From Sphaerotilus sulfidivorans (GTDB taxonomy: Bacteria; Pseudomonadota; Gammaproteobacteria; Burkholderiales; Burkholderiaceae_C), in assembly GCF_013426975.1 (NCBI RefSeq), contig NZ_JACCPY010000012.1, positions 1 to 64,000 on the forward strand: a stretch of DNA of 64,000 nt. Direction: 5' to 3'. Position numbers and translations under genes: made by a program. Of this stretch, positions 23,252-34,085 are shown piece after piece. The stretch's first letter is position 1. The number at the start of each line of letters is the position of its first letter. The notes under the pieces were generated by a model. The model did not search any database and was not told the DNA's origin. It worked only from the letters and a program-made list of their open reading frames with translations.

Positions 23252-24115
23252 ATGGACACAGCCGTGAAACAGGAGATGGCAGAAATGGCAGGCGCGAGCC
23301 GGGTTGCTGCGCAATGTCGTGCGCCGTCCAGAGGCGCGATCCGTTTCGACGAAGTGCTGGCGGCGGCGGTGCGGCTGGCGCGCTGGCGCATGGGGGCCTG
23401 CGTCAGCTACCGGCCGGAGTCGGACGAGTCGCCCGCCGAGGTGGCCGCGCGTCTGATCGGCAGCATGGCCCGGCTGTCCGAGCTGCCTGCGGAGGCCGCG
23501 CTGCTGGTGCAGCCGGCCGCGCTGGGTCAGGACGCGGTGCAGATGATGCGGCTGCTGGCGGCGGCCCGTTCGCGGGCGATGCCGGTCACGCTGGATCTGG
23601 TGGCGCCCGAGGCGACCGGCCGGCTGATCGACCAGCTGGCGATGCTGCGCGTGCATCACGACCGCCTGGGGCTGTCGCTGTCGGCCGATCGAGAGTCCAG
23701 CCTGCACGATGCCGACCGCGCCTGCGAGGCCGGCGTGCGGCTGCGGCTGGTGCATGAGCGCTGGGCCGACACCGGTGCGGCGCGCCGCCAGTCGACCGAG
23801 GCCTTCGAGCGGCTGGTCGACCGGGTGGCCGGTCGTGCCACGCAGGTCATGCTGGCCTGCCACGACCCGCAGACGCTGGATCGCAGCGTCGAGCAGCTGC
23901 GCCGTGCAGGCAGCGCGGTCACGCTGGAGCTTCAGCCCGATCAACCTCGCCAGGGTGTGCTGTGGGTGGCCCGCAGCCGCCAGGTGCCGGTGCGCAGCCT
24001 GCTGCACTACGGCCGGCCGGCCGCACCGACGCGGCTGGGCACGCTGGCCCGTCAGCCCCGGGTGCTGTGGTGGTCGACGCTGAGCAGCAGCCTCAGCACG
24101 CTGCTGCCGGCCTGA
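23252..24115 (+). CDS. Proline dehydrogenase-like protein, probably degenerate
   Basis: A 287-residue protein whose strand/helix order resembles the FAD-linked proline dehydrogenase barrel. VRLRLVHERWADTGA recalls the PRODH VRLVKGAYWD motif, and VMLACHDPQTLDRSVEQL recalls the ATHNxxTI motif. RSLLHYGRPAAP recalls the YVPYG region. The conserved lysine and several flavin contacts of PutA appear substituted, so activity is doubtful. No P5C dehydrogenase or putA regulator is nearby. The ATG at 23252 (MDTAVKQEM) is preferred; the in-frame 23180 start would lie within the promoter. Family assignment is tentative. Confidence 0.5.
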   Translation: MDTAVKQEMAEMAGASRVAAQCRAPSRGAIRFDEVLAAAVRLARWRMGACVSYRPESDESPAEVAARLIGSMARLSELPAEAALLVQPAALGQDAVQMMRLLAAARSRAMPVTLDLVAPEATGRLIDQLAMLRVHHDRLGLSLSADRESSLHDADRACEAGVRLRLVHERWADTGAARRQSTEAFERLVDRVAGRATQVMLACHDPQTLDRSVEQLRRAGSAVTLELQPDQPRQGVLWVARSRQVPVRSLLHYGRPAAPTRLGTLARQPRVLWWSTLSSSLSTLLPA

Positions 24116-24136
24116 GTCCCGCGGGCCGCGGCCGCC

Positions 24137-25003
24137 TCACACGCTGTCATCCGTCAGCGGACCGGTGTTTTCCAGGCTGTCGCCCAGGCGCAGCTGCAGG
24201 CTTTCCGGGCGCGGCACCGGCACGGCCCGAGCCAGCGCCATCCAGACCGCGAAGGGCAGGCCGGACTCCTGCGACAGCGGGCGCATCGGTGCCGGGCGCA
24301 GCGTGTGCAGCAGGCCGCCTCGCATCTCGATGACGCCGCATTCGGCCGGAATCTCCTCGGCTCGGGCGATGCCTTCGGCGAGCACGTAGTACAGGCCGCC
24401 GGCCATGTCGAGGTAGGCCGCCCGCTTGGTCGGCTGGCGCAGGTCGGCCAGCAGGTCGGCCCGGCTGACCTTGATCTCGTGCACCAGCGGCTGCAGATAG
24501 GCCGCCACCGAGGTGTGCCGCACCGAGAAGACATCGGGCATCGCCAGCTGCCAGGTCCGGTCATCGACCGGGCCGGGGTCGACCGAGGCGTCATGGGCCG
24601 ACAGCTCCATCGGCACGGGCGTGCCGCCGCCGGATTCGCCCGGCACGCGGGCACGCAGCGTCAGGCCGCGCCAGGCGATGCGGCCTTCGCGGATCATGGC
24701 CAGCGCGACCTGCTCGACCAGGGCCTCGTGCGCACTGCGGGCGGCGCGGTTGCGCGCGGCGGAGTCGGCCAGCGCCTGGATGCCGGCATCGGTCACCCGG
24801 ATGGTGCAGCGCCCGGCGCTGTCGTGATGACGCTCGAGCAGTCCGGCGGCCAGCAGCTCGGCCTCGAGAATGTCCTGCGCCGGCCAGCCGGCCGAGCGCC
24901 AGACCTCGCGCAGGCGCCGGCGGTGCGCGCTGGTCAGGCGCATCGGCGCCGGGGCGGGGCTCGGAACGGAATTCGGTGCGGGACTCGGGGCATCGGCGCT
25001 CAT
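24137..25003 (-). CDS. MmcB-like PD-(D/E)xK-fold protein with N-terminal winged helix
   Basis: A 288-residue protein. Residues ~25-110 look like a winged-helix domain (RRRLREVWRSAGW..ILEAELLAAGLLERHH..ITVTDAG pattern). Residues ~165-245 match the MmcB/DUF-type nuclease core: AMPDVFSVR, then VHEIKVSRADLLADLRQPTK with the E-x-K of a PD-(D/E)xK site, then YYVLAEGI and IPAECGVIEMRGG. MmcB in Caulobacter is a DNA-repair-linked putative nuclease. The role here is inferred from motif order only. No repair operon partners are adjacent; a small 87-residue gene lies 91 nt upstream on the same strand. Confidence 0.6.
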   Translation of the reverse strand: MSADAPSPAPNSVPSPAPAPMRLTSAHRRRLREVWRSAGWPAQDILEAELLAAGLLERHHDSAGRCTIRVTDAGIQALADSAARNRAARSAHEALVEQVALAMIREGRIAWRGLTLRARVPGESGGGTPVPMELSAHDASVDPGPVDDRTWQLAMPDVFSVRHTSVAAYLQPLVHEIKVSRADLLADLRQPTKRAAYLDMAGGLYYVLAEGIARAEEIPAECGVIEMRGGLLHTLRPAPMRPLSQESGLPFAVWMALARAVPVPRPESLQLRLGDSLENTGPLTDDSV

Positions 25004-25094
25004 GCCCCCGAGCGTAACAAGATCGTGTGCCTCGTCACGGACAGCAAGCAGGGCGCCGAGGTCATTGCAGCTCACGGGCAGATTCCTCCGGCCT

Positions 25095-25358
25095 TCAACG
25101 GCTGCCGGCGGGCGGGAAGGCGCGGTCCCGGGGCTGGAAGACGGCCTGGCACAGGGCGGCCGGCACGCTGTACTCGGTGATCTCGAGGCCGGAGAACTCG
25201 CCCGGCTGGGTGTCGTACCAGGTCCAGCGGGCGTCCTCGGCGCTGATGGACGCCGGCACACGCGGGGCTGGCGCGCGGGTCGAGACCGGCATCAGGCGGG
25301 TGCCTGGCAGTCGGCCCAGTTCGTTCAGCAGCAGTTCCAGCGCGCCTCGAGCGGTCAT
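25095..25358 (-). CDS. Small hypothetical protein
   Basis: An 87-residue protein (MTARGALELLLNELG..) that I do not recognise. A strong Shine-Dalgarno GGGAG lies 7 nt upstream of the ATG, which supports it as real. There is no signal or membrane segment; WTWYDTQPGEFSGLEITEYS suggests a small beta-rich domain. It precedes the MmcB-like gene by 91 nt and may be cotranscribed with it. Confidence 0.6.
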   Translation of the reverse strand: MTARGALELLLNELGRLPGTRLMPVSTRAPAPRVPASISAEDARWTWYDTQPGEFSGLEITEYSVPAALCQAVFQPRDRAFPPAGSR

Positions 25359-25482
25359 CTCTTTCTCCCTGCGTGAATGAAGTCACGGCGTTTCTGAATG
25401 ACGTTTCCGATCTGTGACGATTGTTTCACTCAAGGCTTGCCTGCGTGCATCGCTCCAACAGATGAAGCGTCGTGTCCGGCCG

Positions 25483-26796
25483 TCAACCGCCGAGGGCGTG
25501 CAGCACCAGTCCGATCAGCCCGCCCACCAGCGTGCCGTTGAGCCGGATGAACTGCAGGTCGCGGCCGATCGCCAGCTCGATCTCCTGCACCAGCTGCTCG
25601 TCATGCCAGCCGCGCACCGTGCGCGCGATGTGGGTGGCGGCCAGATCGCGCAGCGCCGGCGCGCTCTGCTCGACCACCGTGCGCAGATGCGCCTGCAGCG
25701 CGGCGCGCAGCACCGCGTCGTTGCCCAGCGCCCGGCCCAGGCGCTGCGCCGCCAGCAGCATCTGCTCCTGCAGCCGCGACTGCGGCGAGGCCAGATCGGC
25801 CAGCAGCCAGGCACGCAGCTCGTCCCACAGGCCGCGCACATAGTCCTGCAGCACCGGCTCGTGCAGCCAGCGGTCCTTGGCGGCATGGATGCGTGAGGCG
25901 AAGTCCGGGTCCTGGCGCAGCCGCTCGACCAGCTCGGCGACGCTGCGGTCGAAGGCCAGCCGGCGCGGATGCTGCGGATCCTCGCAGACCTCGTGCACCC
26001 AGCGGGTCAGGCCGCGTGCGGTCGCCGAGGCCAGCCGGCGGCCGAACTCGTCGGTGTCGGCGACCAGGCCGATGGTGCGCAGCACCAGTGGATATTCCTG
26101 TCCGGCGATCTCCAGCAGCACCGAGGCCAGCGTGCGCTGCACCGGTTCGCTGTCGACCTGCTCGGCCAGCTGCAGCAGCGCCTGCTCGAAGAGCTGCTGA
26201 TGGCGGCCCTGCGCGGTCAGGGTGTCGAGCAGATCCCCGGCGGCATGCGACAGGTCGAGCCGCTCGAGCCGCTGCGTGACCGCCCCCTGCAGCAGGCCGC
26301 GCACCCGTGCATCGTCGATGCAGCCCAGCAGCACGCCGCCCAGGCCCTGCAGATGCGTCGCCAGCCGGCGTGCGTTGTCTTCGCGGGCCAGCCATTCGCC
26401 CAGCCGCGCCAGCGGATCGAGGGCATCCAGCCGGGCCAGCAGCGTCGGCGTGTCGAGAAAGCGGTCGCGCATGAAGACCGCGAACTGGTCGGCGAGCTGG
26501 GGCTTGCGCCGCGGCAGGATCGCGGTGTGCGGGAAGGGCAGGCCGAGGGGGCGGCGAAACAGCGCCACCACCGCGAACCAGTCGGCCAGCGCACCGACCA
26601 CCGCCGCCTCGGCGAAGGCCGCCACCCAGCCCCAGAGGCCGCTGCGGCCCTGCTGGTGCGCCAGCGCCAGCAGCCCGGCGCACAGCACCAGCGCCAGCAG
26701 CGCCAGGTGCTTCATCCGGCGCAGCCGGGCGAGGCGCTCCTCGACCGGCGGGACCGAGGGAACGGACGGCGGGGGAGTCAGGGCCGGATCGCTCAT
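25483..26796 (-). CDS. DUF445 family membrane protein (YjiN-like)
   Basis: A 437-residue DUF445 protein. Two N-terminal membrane segments (about 30-46 and 53-78) include the family hallmark AAVVGALADWFAVVALFRRPLG, followed by PHTAILPRRK. A long helical cytoplasmic or periplasmic body follows, and the C-terminus ends with a hydrophobic hairpin (LNGTLVGGLIGLVLHALGG) typical of the family. Function is not established. The start at 26796 (MSDPALTPPP) is preferred, since upstream codons have no homology. It is divergent from pobR across 167 bp. Confidence 0.86.
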   Translation of the reverse strand: MSDPALTPPPSVPSVPPVEERLARLRRMKHLALLALVLCAGLLALAHQQGRSGLWGWVAAFAEAAVVGALADWFAVVALFRRPLGLPFPHTAILPRRKPQLADQFAVFMRDRFLDTPTLLARLDALDPLARLGEWLAREDNARRLATHLQGLGGVLLGCIDDARVRGLLQGAVTQRLERLDLSHAAGDLLDTLTAQGRHQQLFEQALLQLAEQVDSEPVQRTLASVLLEIAGQEYPLVLRTIGLVADTDEFGRRLASATARGLTRWVHEVCEDPQHPRRLAFDRSVAELVERLRQDPDFASRIHAAKDRWLHEPVLQDYVRGLWDELRAWLLADLASPQSRLQEQMLLAAQRLGRALGNDAVLRAALQAHLRTVVEQSAPALRDLAATHIARTVRGWHDEQLVQEIELAIGRDLQFIRLNGTLVGGLIGLVLHALGG

Positions 26797-26963
26797 GCAC
26801 CGATTGTGCTCGGCCGCGGATGACGTGGGGCTGTCGGGGCCTGGGCCTGCCCGGTGGGCATGTCTGTGCGAATGCCGCACGATCATCACTGCAGAGTGCG
26901 CATGTCGCACGGATCGTCGGCCGCCTGGCCGCGCTTCCTAACCTTGACCGACATCAGATCCCG

Positions 26964-28989
<2,026 letters not shown>

Positions 28990-29053
28990 GCTTCGCCCCC
29001 AGCGGCCGGGCGCCGGGCTGTGGCAGGATACCCCCCTGCCTACACCTGATGCC

Positions 29054-30847
29054 ATGACCGCTCCGTCCGTTCCCTCGATCGTCCCCACGCTGGCCGAGCG
29101 CCTGTTCGGCGCCTGGGTGCGCATCGTCTCGCCGGCGACGCTCAAGGCCGATGCGCAGGCCGGGCTGCTGGGCGCGCTGCTGGTGCTGCCGCAGGGCATC
29201 GCCTTTGCCTCGCTGGCGGGACTGCCGCCGCAGTACGGCCTGTACAGCGCGCTGGTGCCCACCGTGGTGGCGGCGCTGGCCGGATCGAGCTGGCATGTGG
29301 TGTCGGGTCCGACCAATGCCAACTCGCTGGCGCTGGCGGCGATGCTGGCGCCGCTGGTGGCGGCCGGCTCGCCCGGCTACATCGAGCTGGCGCTGATGGT
29401 GACGATCATGGTCGGGGTGATCCAGACCGCGGTCGGCGCACTGCGGCTGGGGCTGCTGGCGGACTTCATCTCGCCGGCGGCGCTGCTGGGCTTCACCAGC
29501 GGTGCGGCCTGCCTGATCGGCATCCACGCGCTGCGTGATCTGCTCGATGCCGGGGTGCCGCGCGGCCTGGGGCCCGGCGGCGTGCTGGTGCAGAGCGCGC
29601 AGCATCTGCCGCAGCTCAGCCCGGCCGCGCTGCTGACCGGGCTGAGCGCGCTCGGGGTGGCTGCGGCGCTGCGCCGGTGGCGGCCGCGCTGGCCCTTCAT
29701 GCTGGTCGGGCTGGGTGCGGCTTCGGTGCTGGGCGCCTTGCTGCCGGTGCTGCTGCCGGGCTGGCGCGAGGTGCGCATTCTCGGCCCGCTGCCCTCGCCG
29801 TGGCCCGCCTTCCATGTCCCGCAGGTCGAATGGTCACGCCTGCCCGAACTGGTGGACAAGGCGCTGGCGCTGTCGATCATCGCGCTGGGCCAGTCGGTGT
29901 CGATCGCCAAGGCGATGGCGGCGCGCTCGGGCCAGCGCATCGACACCAACCGCGAGTTCCTCGGCCAGGGCCTGTCGAACCTGGCCGGCGGCTTCTTCTC
30001 CTGCTATCTCAGCTGCGGCTCGCTGAACCGCTCGGTGCCCAATCTGGAGGCGGGCGCGCGCACGCCGCTGGCCGGCGTGGCCTCGGCACTGTGGCTGCTG
30101 CTGCTGGTGGCGGTGTCGGCGCCGCTGCTGGCGCACATTCCGCTGCCGGCGATCGCCGGGCTGCTGATGCTGGTGGCCTGGACGCTGCTGGACCTGCCGC
30201 GCTGGCGCCGCCTGGCGCGCCTGGACCGCACCGACCTGGCGATCGCCGCCACCACGCTGGCGGCCACGCTGCTGCTGCGGCTGGAGATCGCGATCCTGAT
30301 CGGCACCGGGCTGTCGCTGGTGGCCTATCTCTACCAGACCTCGCGCCCGGCGATGCGCACGATGGGCTTCGACAGCCGCCGCGCCGACCGCCGCTTCATC
30401 GTGCGCGACGACACACCCGGCGCGCTGCCCGAGTGCCCGCAGCTGAAGCTGCTGCGCATGGAGGGCGAGATCTACTTCGGGGCCGCCACCCATGTCGCCG
30501 AGCACCTGCACGCGTTGCGCCAGAACCATCCCGGCCAGAAGCACCTGCTGGTGATGAGCAAGAGCATGAACTTCCTCGACCTGGCCGGCGTCGAGCTCTG
30601 GGAGACCGAGCTGCGCGAGCGCCGCGCCGCTGGCGGCGACCTGCATTTCCACCGCCCGCGCCCGCAGGTGATGGCGATCTGGCGCCGCACCGGCTTCCTG
30701 GACCGGCTGGGGGCCGACCACATCTTCCCGGACAAGCAGCAGGCGATCGCCAGCATCTTCCGCCGGCTCGATCCGGCGGTCTGCGCGCGCTGTCAGGCAC
30801 GGGTGTTCCGCGAATGTCAGCCGGACGACCCTGGCGCGGCGATCTGA
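29054..30847 (+). CDS. SulP family anion transporter with STAS domain
   Basis: A 597-residue SLC26/SulP transporter. About ten to twelve membrane segments run from residue ~35 to ~430, starting with the family segment LPQGIAFASLAGLPPQYGLYSA and VSGPTNANSLAL. A C-terminal STAS domain (about 455-560) contains MEGEIYFGAATHV and VLVMSKSMNFLDLAGVELW-like sequence. The tail has a Cys cluster (C-x2-C-x7-C) seen in some proteobacterial SulP proteins. Substrate may be sulfate, bicarbonate or an organic anion and cannot be told from sequence. Neighbours give no operon clue. Confidence 0.88.
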   Translation: MTAPSVPSIVPTLAERLFGAWVRIVSPATLKADAQAGLLGALLVLPQGIAFASLAGLPPQYGLYSALVPTVVAALAGSSWHVVSGPTNANSLALAAMLAPLVAAGSPGYIELALMVTIMVGVIQTAVGALRLGLLADFISPAALLGFTSGAACLIGIHALRDLLDAGVPRGLGPGGVLVQSAQHLPQLSPAALLTGLSALGVAAALRRWRPRWPFMLVGLGAASVLGALLPVLLPGWREVRILGPLPSPWPAFHVPQVEWSRLPELVDKALALSIIALGQSVSIAKAMAARSGQRIDTNREFLGQGLSNLAGGFFSCYLSCGSLNRSVPNLEAGARTPLAGVASALWLLLLVAVSAPLLAHIPLPAIAGLLMLVAWTLLDLPRWRRLARLDRTDLAIAATTLAATLLLRLEIAILIGTGLSLVAYLYQTSRPAMRTMGFDSRRADRRFIVRDDTPGALPECPQLKLLRMEGEIYFGAATHVAEHLHALRQNHPGQKHLLVMSKSMNFLDLAGVELWETELRERRAAGGDLHFHRPRPQVMAIWRRTGFLDRLGADHIFPDKQQAIASIFRRLDPAVCARCQARVFRECQPDDPGAAI

Positions 30848-30973
30848 GCCCTTCTCCCCCATTTCACGGAGTTCAGGGTTTTCCAGAAGCCGCTAGAGTG
30901 CGTGGAACCGCGCCCACCGGTGCTTTCCACCTCCTCTTCTGCGCACGCCGATCCTGGCGTGTGTTGCCCGCCG

Positions 30974-31864
30974 ATGCCTTCTTCCGACACCCGCCCGCTT
31001 CAGGGCGTCCTGCTTGTCATTGCCGCGGTGGCGCTGTTCGCGTGCTTCGACACCGGCGTCAAGATCGCCAGCGCGCTGGCGCCGGTCGGGGTGGTGGTCT
31101 GGGCGCGCTATCTGTTCCAGGTCGGGGTGACCGCGGTGACGGTGCTGCCGCGCCGCGGCCGGGCGCTGCTGCGCACCGAGCGGCCGGGCCTGCAGCTGCT
31201 GCGCGGGCTGTGCCTGCTGTCGCTGAGCGTGCTGGCCTTCTTCAGTCTGCAGGTGATGCCGGTGGGCGAGTTCACCGCCATCGTCATGCTCACGCCACTG
31301 CTGATCACGCTGCTGGCGGCGCTGACGCTGGGCGAGCGCATCTCGGCCTGGCGCTGGCTGCTGCTGGCCGGCGGCATGGCCGGCGCGCTGATCGTCATCC
31401 GCCCGAAGGGCGAGGCGCAGGATCTGGGCTGGGCGGCGCTGCTGCCGCTGGGGCTGGTGGTGTCGAATGCGCTGTTCCAGATCATCACCAGCCGGCTGGC
31501 GCGCACCGAGGATCCGGCGACCACCCATTTCTACACCGGCCTGACCGGTGCGCTGCTGACCAGCGCGGCGCTGCCGTGGAGCTGGCAGCAGCTCTCGCCC
31601 ACCACCTGGGCGCTGCTGGCGCTGCTGGGCGCGCTGAGCTCCTCCGGGCATTTCCTGCTGATCCTGGGCTACATGCGTGCCCGTGCGGCGACGCTGACAC
31701 CCTTCCTGTATTTCCAGATCGTCTTCGCGACGCTGGTGGGCTGGATCGGGTTCGGCCATGCGCCCGATGCGCTGACGCTGCTCGGCATCGCGATCATCAC
31801 CGGCTGCGGCGTGCTCGGCACCTGGCTGGCCAGCCGCGAGCCGGTGCCGACGCCGGCGCGCTGA
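30974..31864 (+). CDS. EamA/DMT-family transporter
   Basis: A 296-residue drug/metabolite exporter-superfamily protein with ten predicted helices in two EamA repeats. The first repeat ends with TLGERISAWRWLLLAGGMAGALIVIRP, the usual signature before the second repeat. The ATG at 30974 (MPSSDTRPLQG) places the first helix right after the start; a GTG at 30902 would add an unlikely Ser/Pro-rich extension. Substrate is unknown. Confidence 0.85.
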   Translation: MPSSDTRPLQGVLLVIAAVALFACFDTGVKIASALAPVGVVVWARYLFQVGVTAVTVLPRRGRALLRTERPGLQLLRGLCLLSLSVLAFFSLQVMPVGEFTAIVMLTPLLITLLAALTLGERISAWRWLLLAGGMAGALIVIRPKGEAQDLGWAALLPLGLVVSNALFQIITSRLARTEDPATTHFYTGLTGALLTSAALPWSWQQLSPTTWALLALLGALSSSGHFLLILGYMRARAATLTPFLYFQIVFATLVGWIGFGHAPDALTLLGIAIITGCGVLGTWLASREPVPTPAR

Positions 31865-31876
31865 ATCGTGCCGAGC

Positions 31877-32173
31877 TCAGGGGCCTGGCACTGATCGTCC
31901 GGCGCACAGGCCCGGACAGTGGCGCTCCAGCAGCGAGCGGCGACACACCGCCGTCGGCCACAGGCAGGGCCACAGCAGCAGCGTGGCCGCCCCGAGCAGC
32001 AGCGCCGACAGCAGCGGGGGCGGCAGCGGCGGCTCGTGCGGCGGCTGCATTGCCCGGCGCATCCGGGCCTCCTGCATCGCATCGACGATGAGCCGGTGCA
32101 GCGGGCCGACATGCAGCAGCACCACCCCGATGCCGAGGTAGGCGCTCATCAGCCAGGTCAGGGCGTGGGACAT
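31877..32173 (-). CDS. Small membrane protein, hypothetical
   Basis: A 98-residue product with two hydrophobic segments (about residues 3-22 and 50-68) separated by a Pro-rich linker (PPHEPPLPPPLL) and a Cys-containing C-terminal tail. I do not recognise the family. It is convergent with the EamA transporter, with stops 12 nt apart. Start at 32173 (MSHALTWLM) is preferred over the ATG or other start at 32212. It could be spurious in this high-GC sequence. Confidence 0.42.
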   Translation of the reverse strand: MSHALTWLMSAYLGIGVVLLHVGPLHRLIVDAMQEARMRRAMQPPHEPPLPPPLLSALLLGAATLLLWPCLWPTAVCRRSLLERHCPGLCAGRSVPGP

Positions 32174-32244
32174 CGAGACAGCACGGAGGCGGCCGGATTG
32201 GCCTCCCCGCATGCTGTCACAGTCCTGGATCCATGTGGTACCAC

Positions 32245-34044
32245 TCAGTCACGGGGCTGCGGGCGCAGCACGTCCGCCCCGCCGCGCTCCAGGCGCTCGA
32301 CCGCCTCGGCGCGCCGCGCCAGCACCGCGCGCTGGTTGATGTAGCCCTTGTCGGTGATCTCGCCGGCATCGACGCTGGGCGGCTCGTCGAGGATCAGCGC
32401 GCGCGTCGGCGTCTGCGAAGAGCCCCCGCCCTCGGCCTGCAGCGCGTGCAGGCCGGCGCGCAGATGGGCCTCGAGCTCGGCGCGCGGCAGCGCGCGGGCC
32501 TGCGGCGTCGGGAAGACCAGCAGGCCGATCTCCTCGCGGCCATGGCCGGTGACGACGACATCGGCCACATGCGGCGCCAGCGCGCTGACCGCACGCACCC
32601 GCAGCGTGCCGACGCTGACCCAGGTGCCGCTCATCAGCTTGAAGTCCTCGGCCACGCGGCCGTCGAAGAGAATGCCGCGCTCGGGGCGGGTCTCGTCGAG
32701 CAGCTTGGCGGCGTCGCCGATGCAGTAGAAGCCGTCGGCGTCGAAGGCCTGGGCGGTGACCTCGGGGGCGTGGCGGTACTCGGAGAAGATGTTCGGGCCG
32801 CGCACGCGGATCTCCAGCTTGCCACCGTTGGGCAGCAGCTTCAGCTCGACGCCCGGCAGCGGCAGCCCGATGCAGCCGGCGCGGTCGATGCGCCAGTGCA
32901 CGCTGGTGACGGCGGGCGCGGTCTCGGTGGCACCCCAGGACGAGGTGAACCACAGCGGCCGGTTGCGCACCTTGGCGACCACCGCTTCGAGCCGCGCCCA
33001 CAGGCTCTGCGGCAGCGCGGCGCCCGCGTAGAACACGCCTTCGAGGTTCTCGATCACGTCGCGGGCGAGCTGCTCGTCCGCTTCGAGGTAGGGCAGCAGC
33101 ATGTCGAAGCCGCGCGGCACGTTGAAATGGAAGTTCGGCCGCACGTCGCGCAGATTGGCCACCGTCTTCTCGATCAGGCCCGGCACCGGGCGGCCTTCAT
33201 CGACCCAGAGGCTGCCGCCGTGGGCGAGCACCATGTGGAAGTTGTGGTTGCCGCCGAAGGTGTGGCTCCACGGCAGCCAGTCGAGCAGGCGCAGCTGGTG
33301 GCGGGTGAGGAAGGGCCAGGCCTGCGCGATCTGCTTCTGGTTGGCGCAGAGCATGCGGTGGCTGTTGACGACCACCTTGGGCATGCCGGTCGAGCCGGAG
33401 GTCAGCAGGTACTTGGCCGGCCACTCGGGACGGATCGCGGCGAAGGCGGTCATCACCGCGGGTGTCTCCTCGCGGTCGAGCAGCGCGGCGAAGGGCTGGG
33501 CGCCCAGCACCGCCGGCACCGCAGCGCGCTCGGCCCGCGCGGCGCGCCAGGACTGCACCGCCGGCCCGTAGACGCCCGGATCGCTGGCGAAGATCAGGCC
33601 CGGATCGAGCGCATCGAGAATGGCGTGGATCTTGGCGAAGTCCTTCGTCAGACGGCAGTAGGCGCTCGACACCGTGCAGGCCACCCGGCCCAGGTGCATC
33701 GTCGCCAGCATCAGCAGCGCATGGTCGACGCTGTTGTCCGACAGGATCACCACCGGCTTGTCGGCGGGCAGGTTCAGGTCGAGCTGCGCCTGCGCCAGTC
33801 GGCCGACCGCATCGCGGGTCTGGCGGTAGGTGAGCTGGCGCCAGCCGCCGGTGGCATCGCGTTCGGCGAGGAAGACCGCGTCGGGCGTGGTCTGCGCCCA
33901 GTGCTCCAGCCACTCGCCGATGCAGCGCACGAAGGGCTGCAGCGGCTCGGGCGAGCGCAGGATGAAGCCCCCGCCGGGCAGGTCTTCGCGCAGCACCCGC
34001 GGCGGGGCGAGGGCGGCGGCGTCGTCGAACAGCATCAGGTCCAT
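32245..34044 (-). CDS. Feruloyl-CoA synthase-like aromatic acid-CoA ligase
   Basis: A 599-residue adenylate-forming ligase. LLTSGSTGMPKVVVNSHRML (about 213-232) is the P-loop, SSWGATETAP the acyl-adenylate motif, and RGILFDGRVAEDFKLMSGTWVSVG the hinge region as in feruloyl-CoA synthases (Fcs). The C-terminal TDKGYINQRAVLARR replaces the usual GKI lysine motif and is also typical of that subfamily. It is the last gene of the minus-strand liv/box operon, 41 nt after livF. No enoyl-CoA hydratase/aldolase (ech) partner is adjacent, so the substrate may be another aromatic or hydroxycinnamic acid. Confidence 0.82.
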   Translation of the reverse strand: MDLMLFDDAAALAPPRVLREDLPGGGFILRSPEPLQPFVRCIGEWLEHWAQTTPDAVFLAERDATGGWRQLTYRQTRDAVGRLAQAQLDLNLPADKPVVILSDNSVDHALLMLATMHLGRVACTVSSAYCRLTKDFAKIHAILDALDPGLIFASDPGVYGPAVQSWRAARAERAAVPAVLGAQPFAALLDREETPAVMTAFAAIRPEWPAKYLLTSGSTGMPKVVVNSHRMLCANQKQIAQAWPFLTRHQLRLLDWLPWSHTFGGNHNFHMVLAHGGSLWVDEGRPVPGLIEKTVANLRDVRPNFHFNVPRGFDMLLPYLEADEQLARDVIENLEGVFYAGAALPQSLWARLEAVVAKVRNRPLWFTSSWGATETAPAVTSVHWRIDRAGCIGLPLPGVELKLLPNGGKLEIRVRGPNIFSEYRHAPEVTAQAFDADGFYCIGDAAKLLDETRPERGILFDGRVAEDFKLMSGTWVSVGTLRVRAVSALAPHVADVVVTGHGREEIGLLVFPTPQARALPRAELEAHLRAGLHALQAEGGGSSQTPTRALILDEPPSVDAGEITDKGYINQRAVLARRAEAVERLERGGADVLRPQPRD

Positions 34045-34085
34045 GTCGTGTCTCCTTGTGTTCTTGTCTCTTGTCGGGGCAGACC

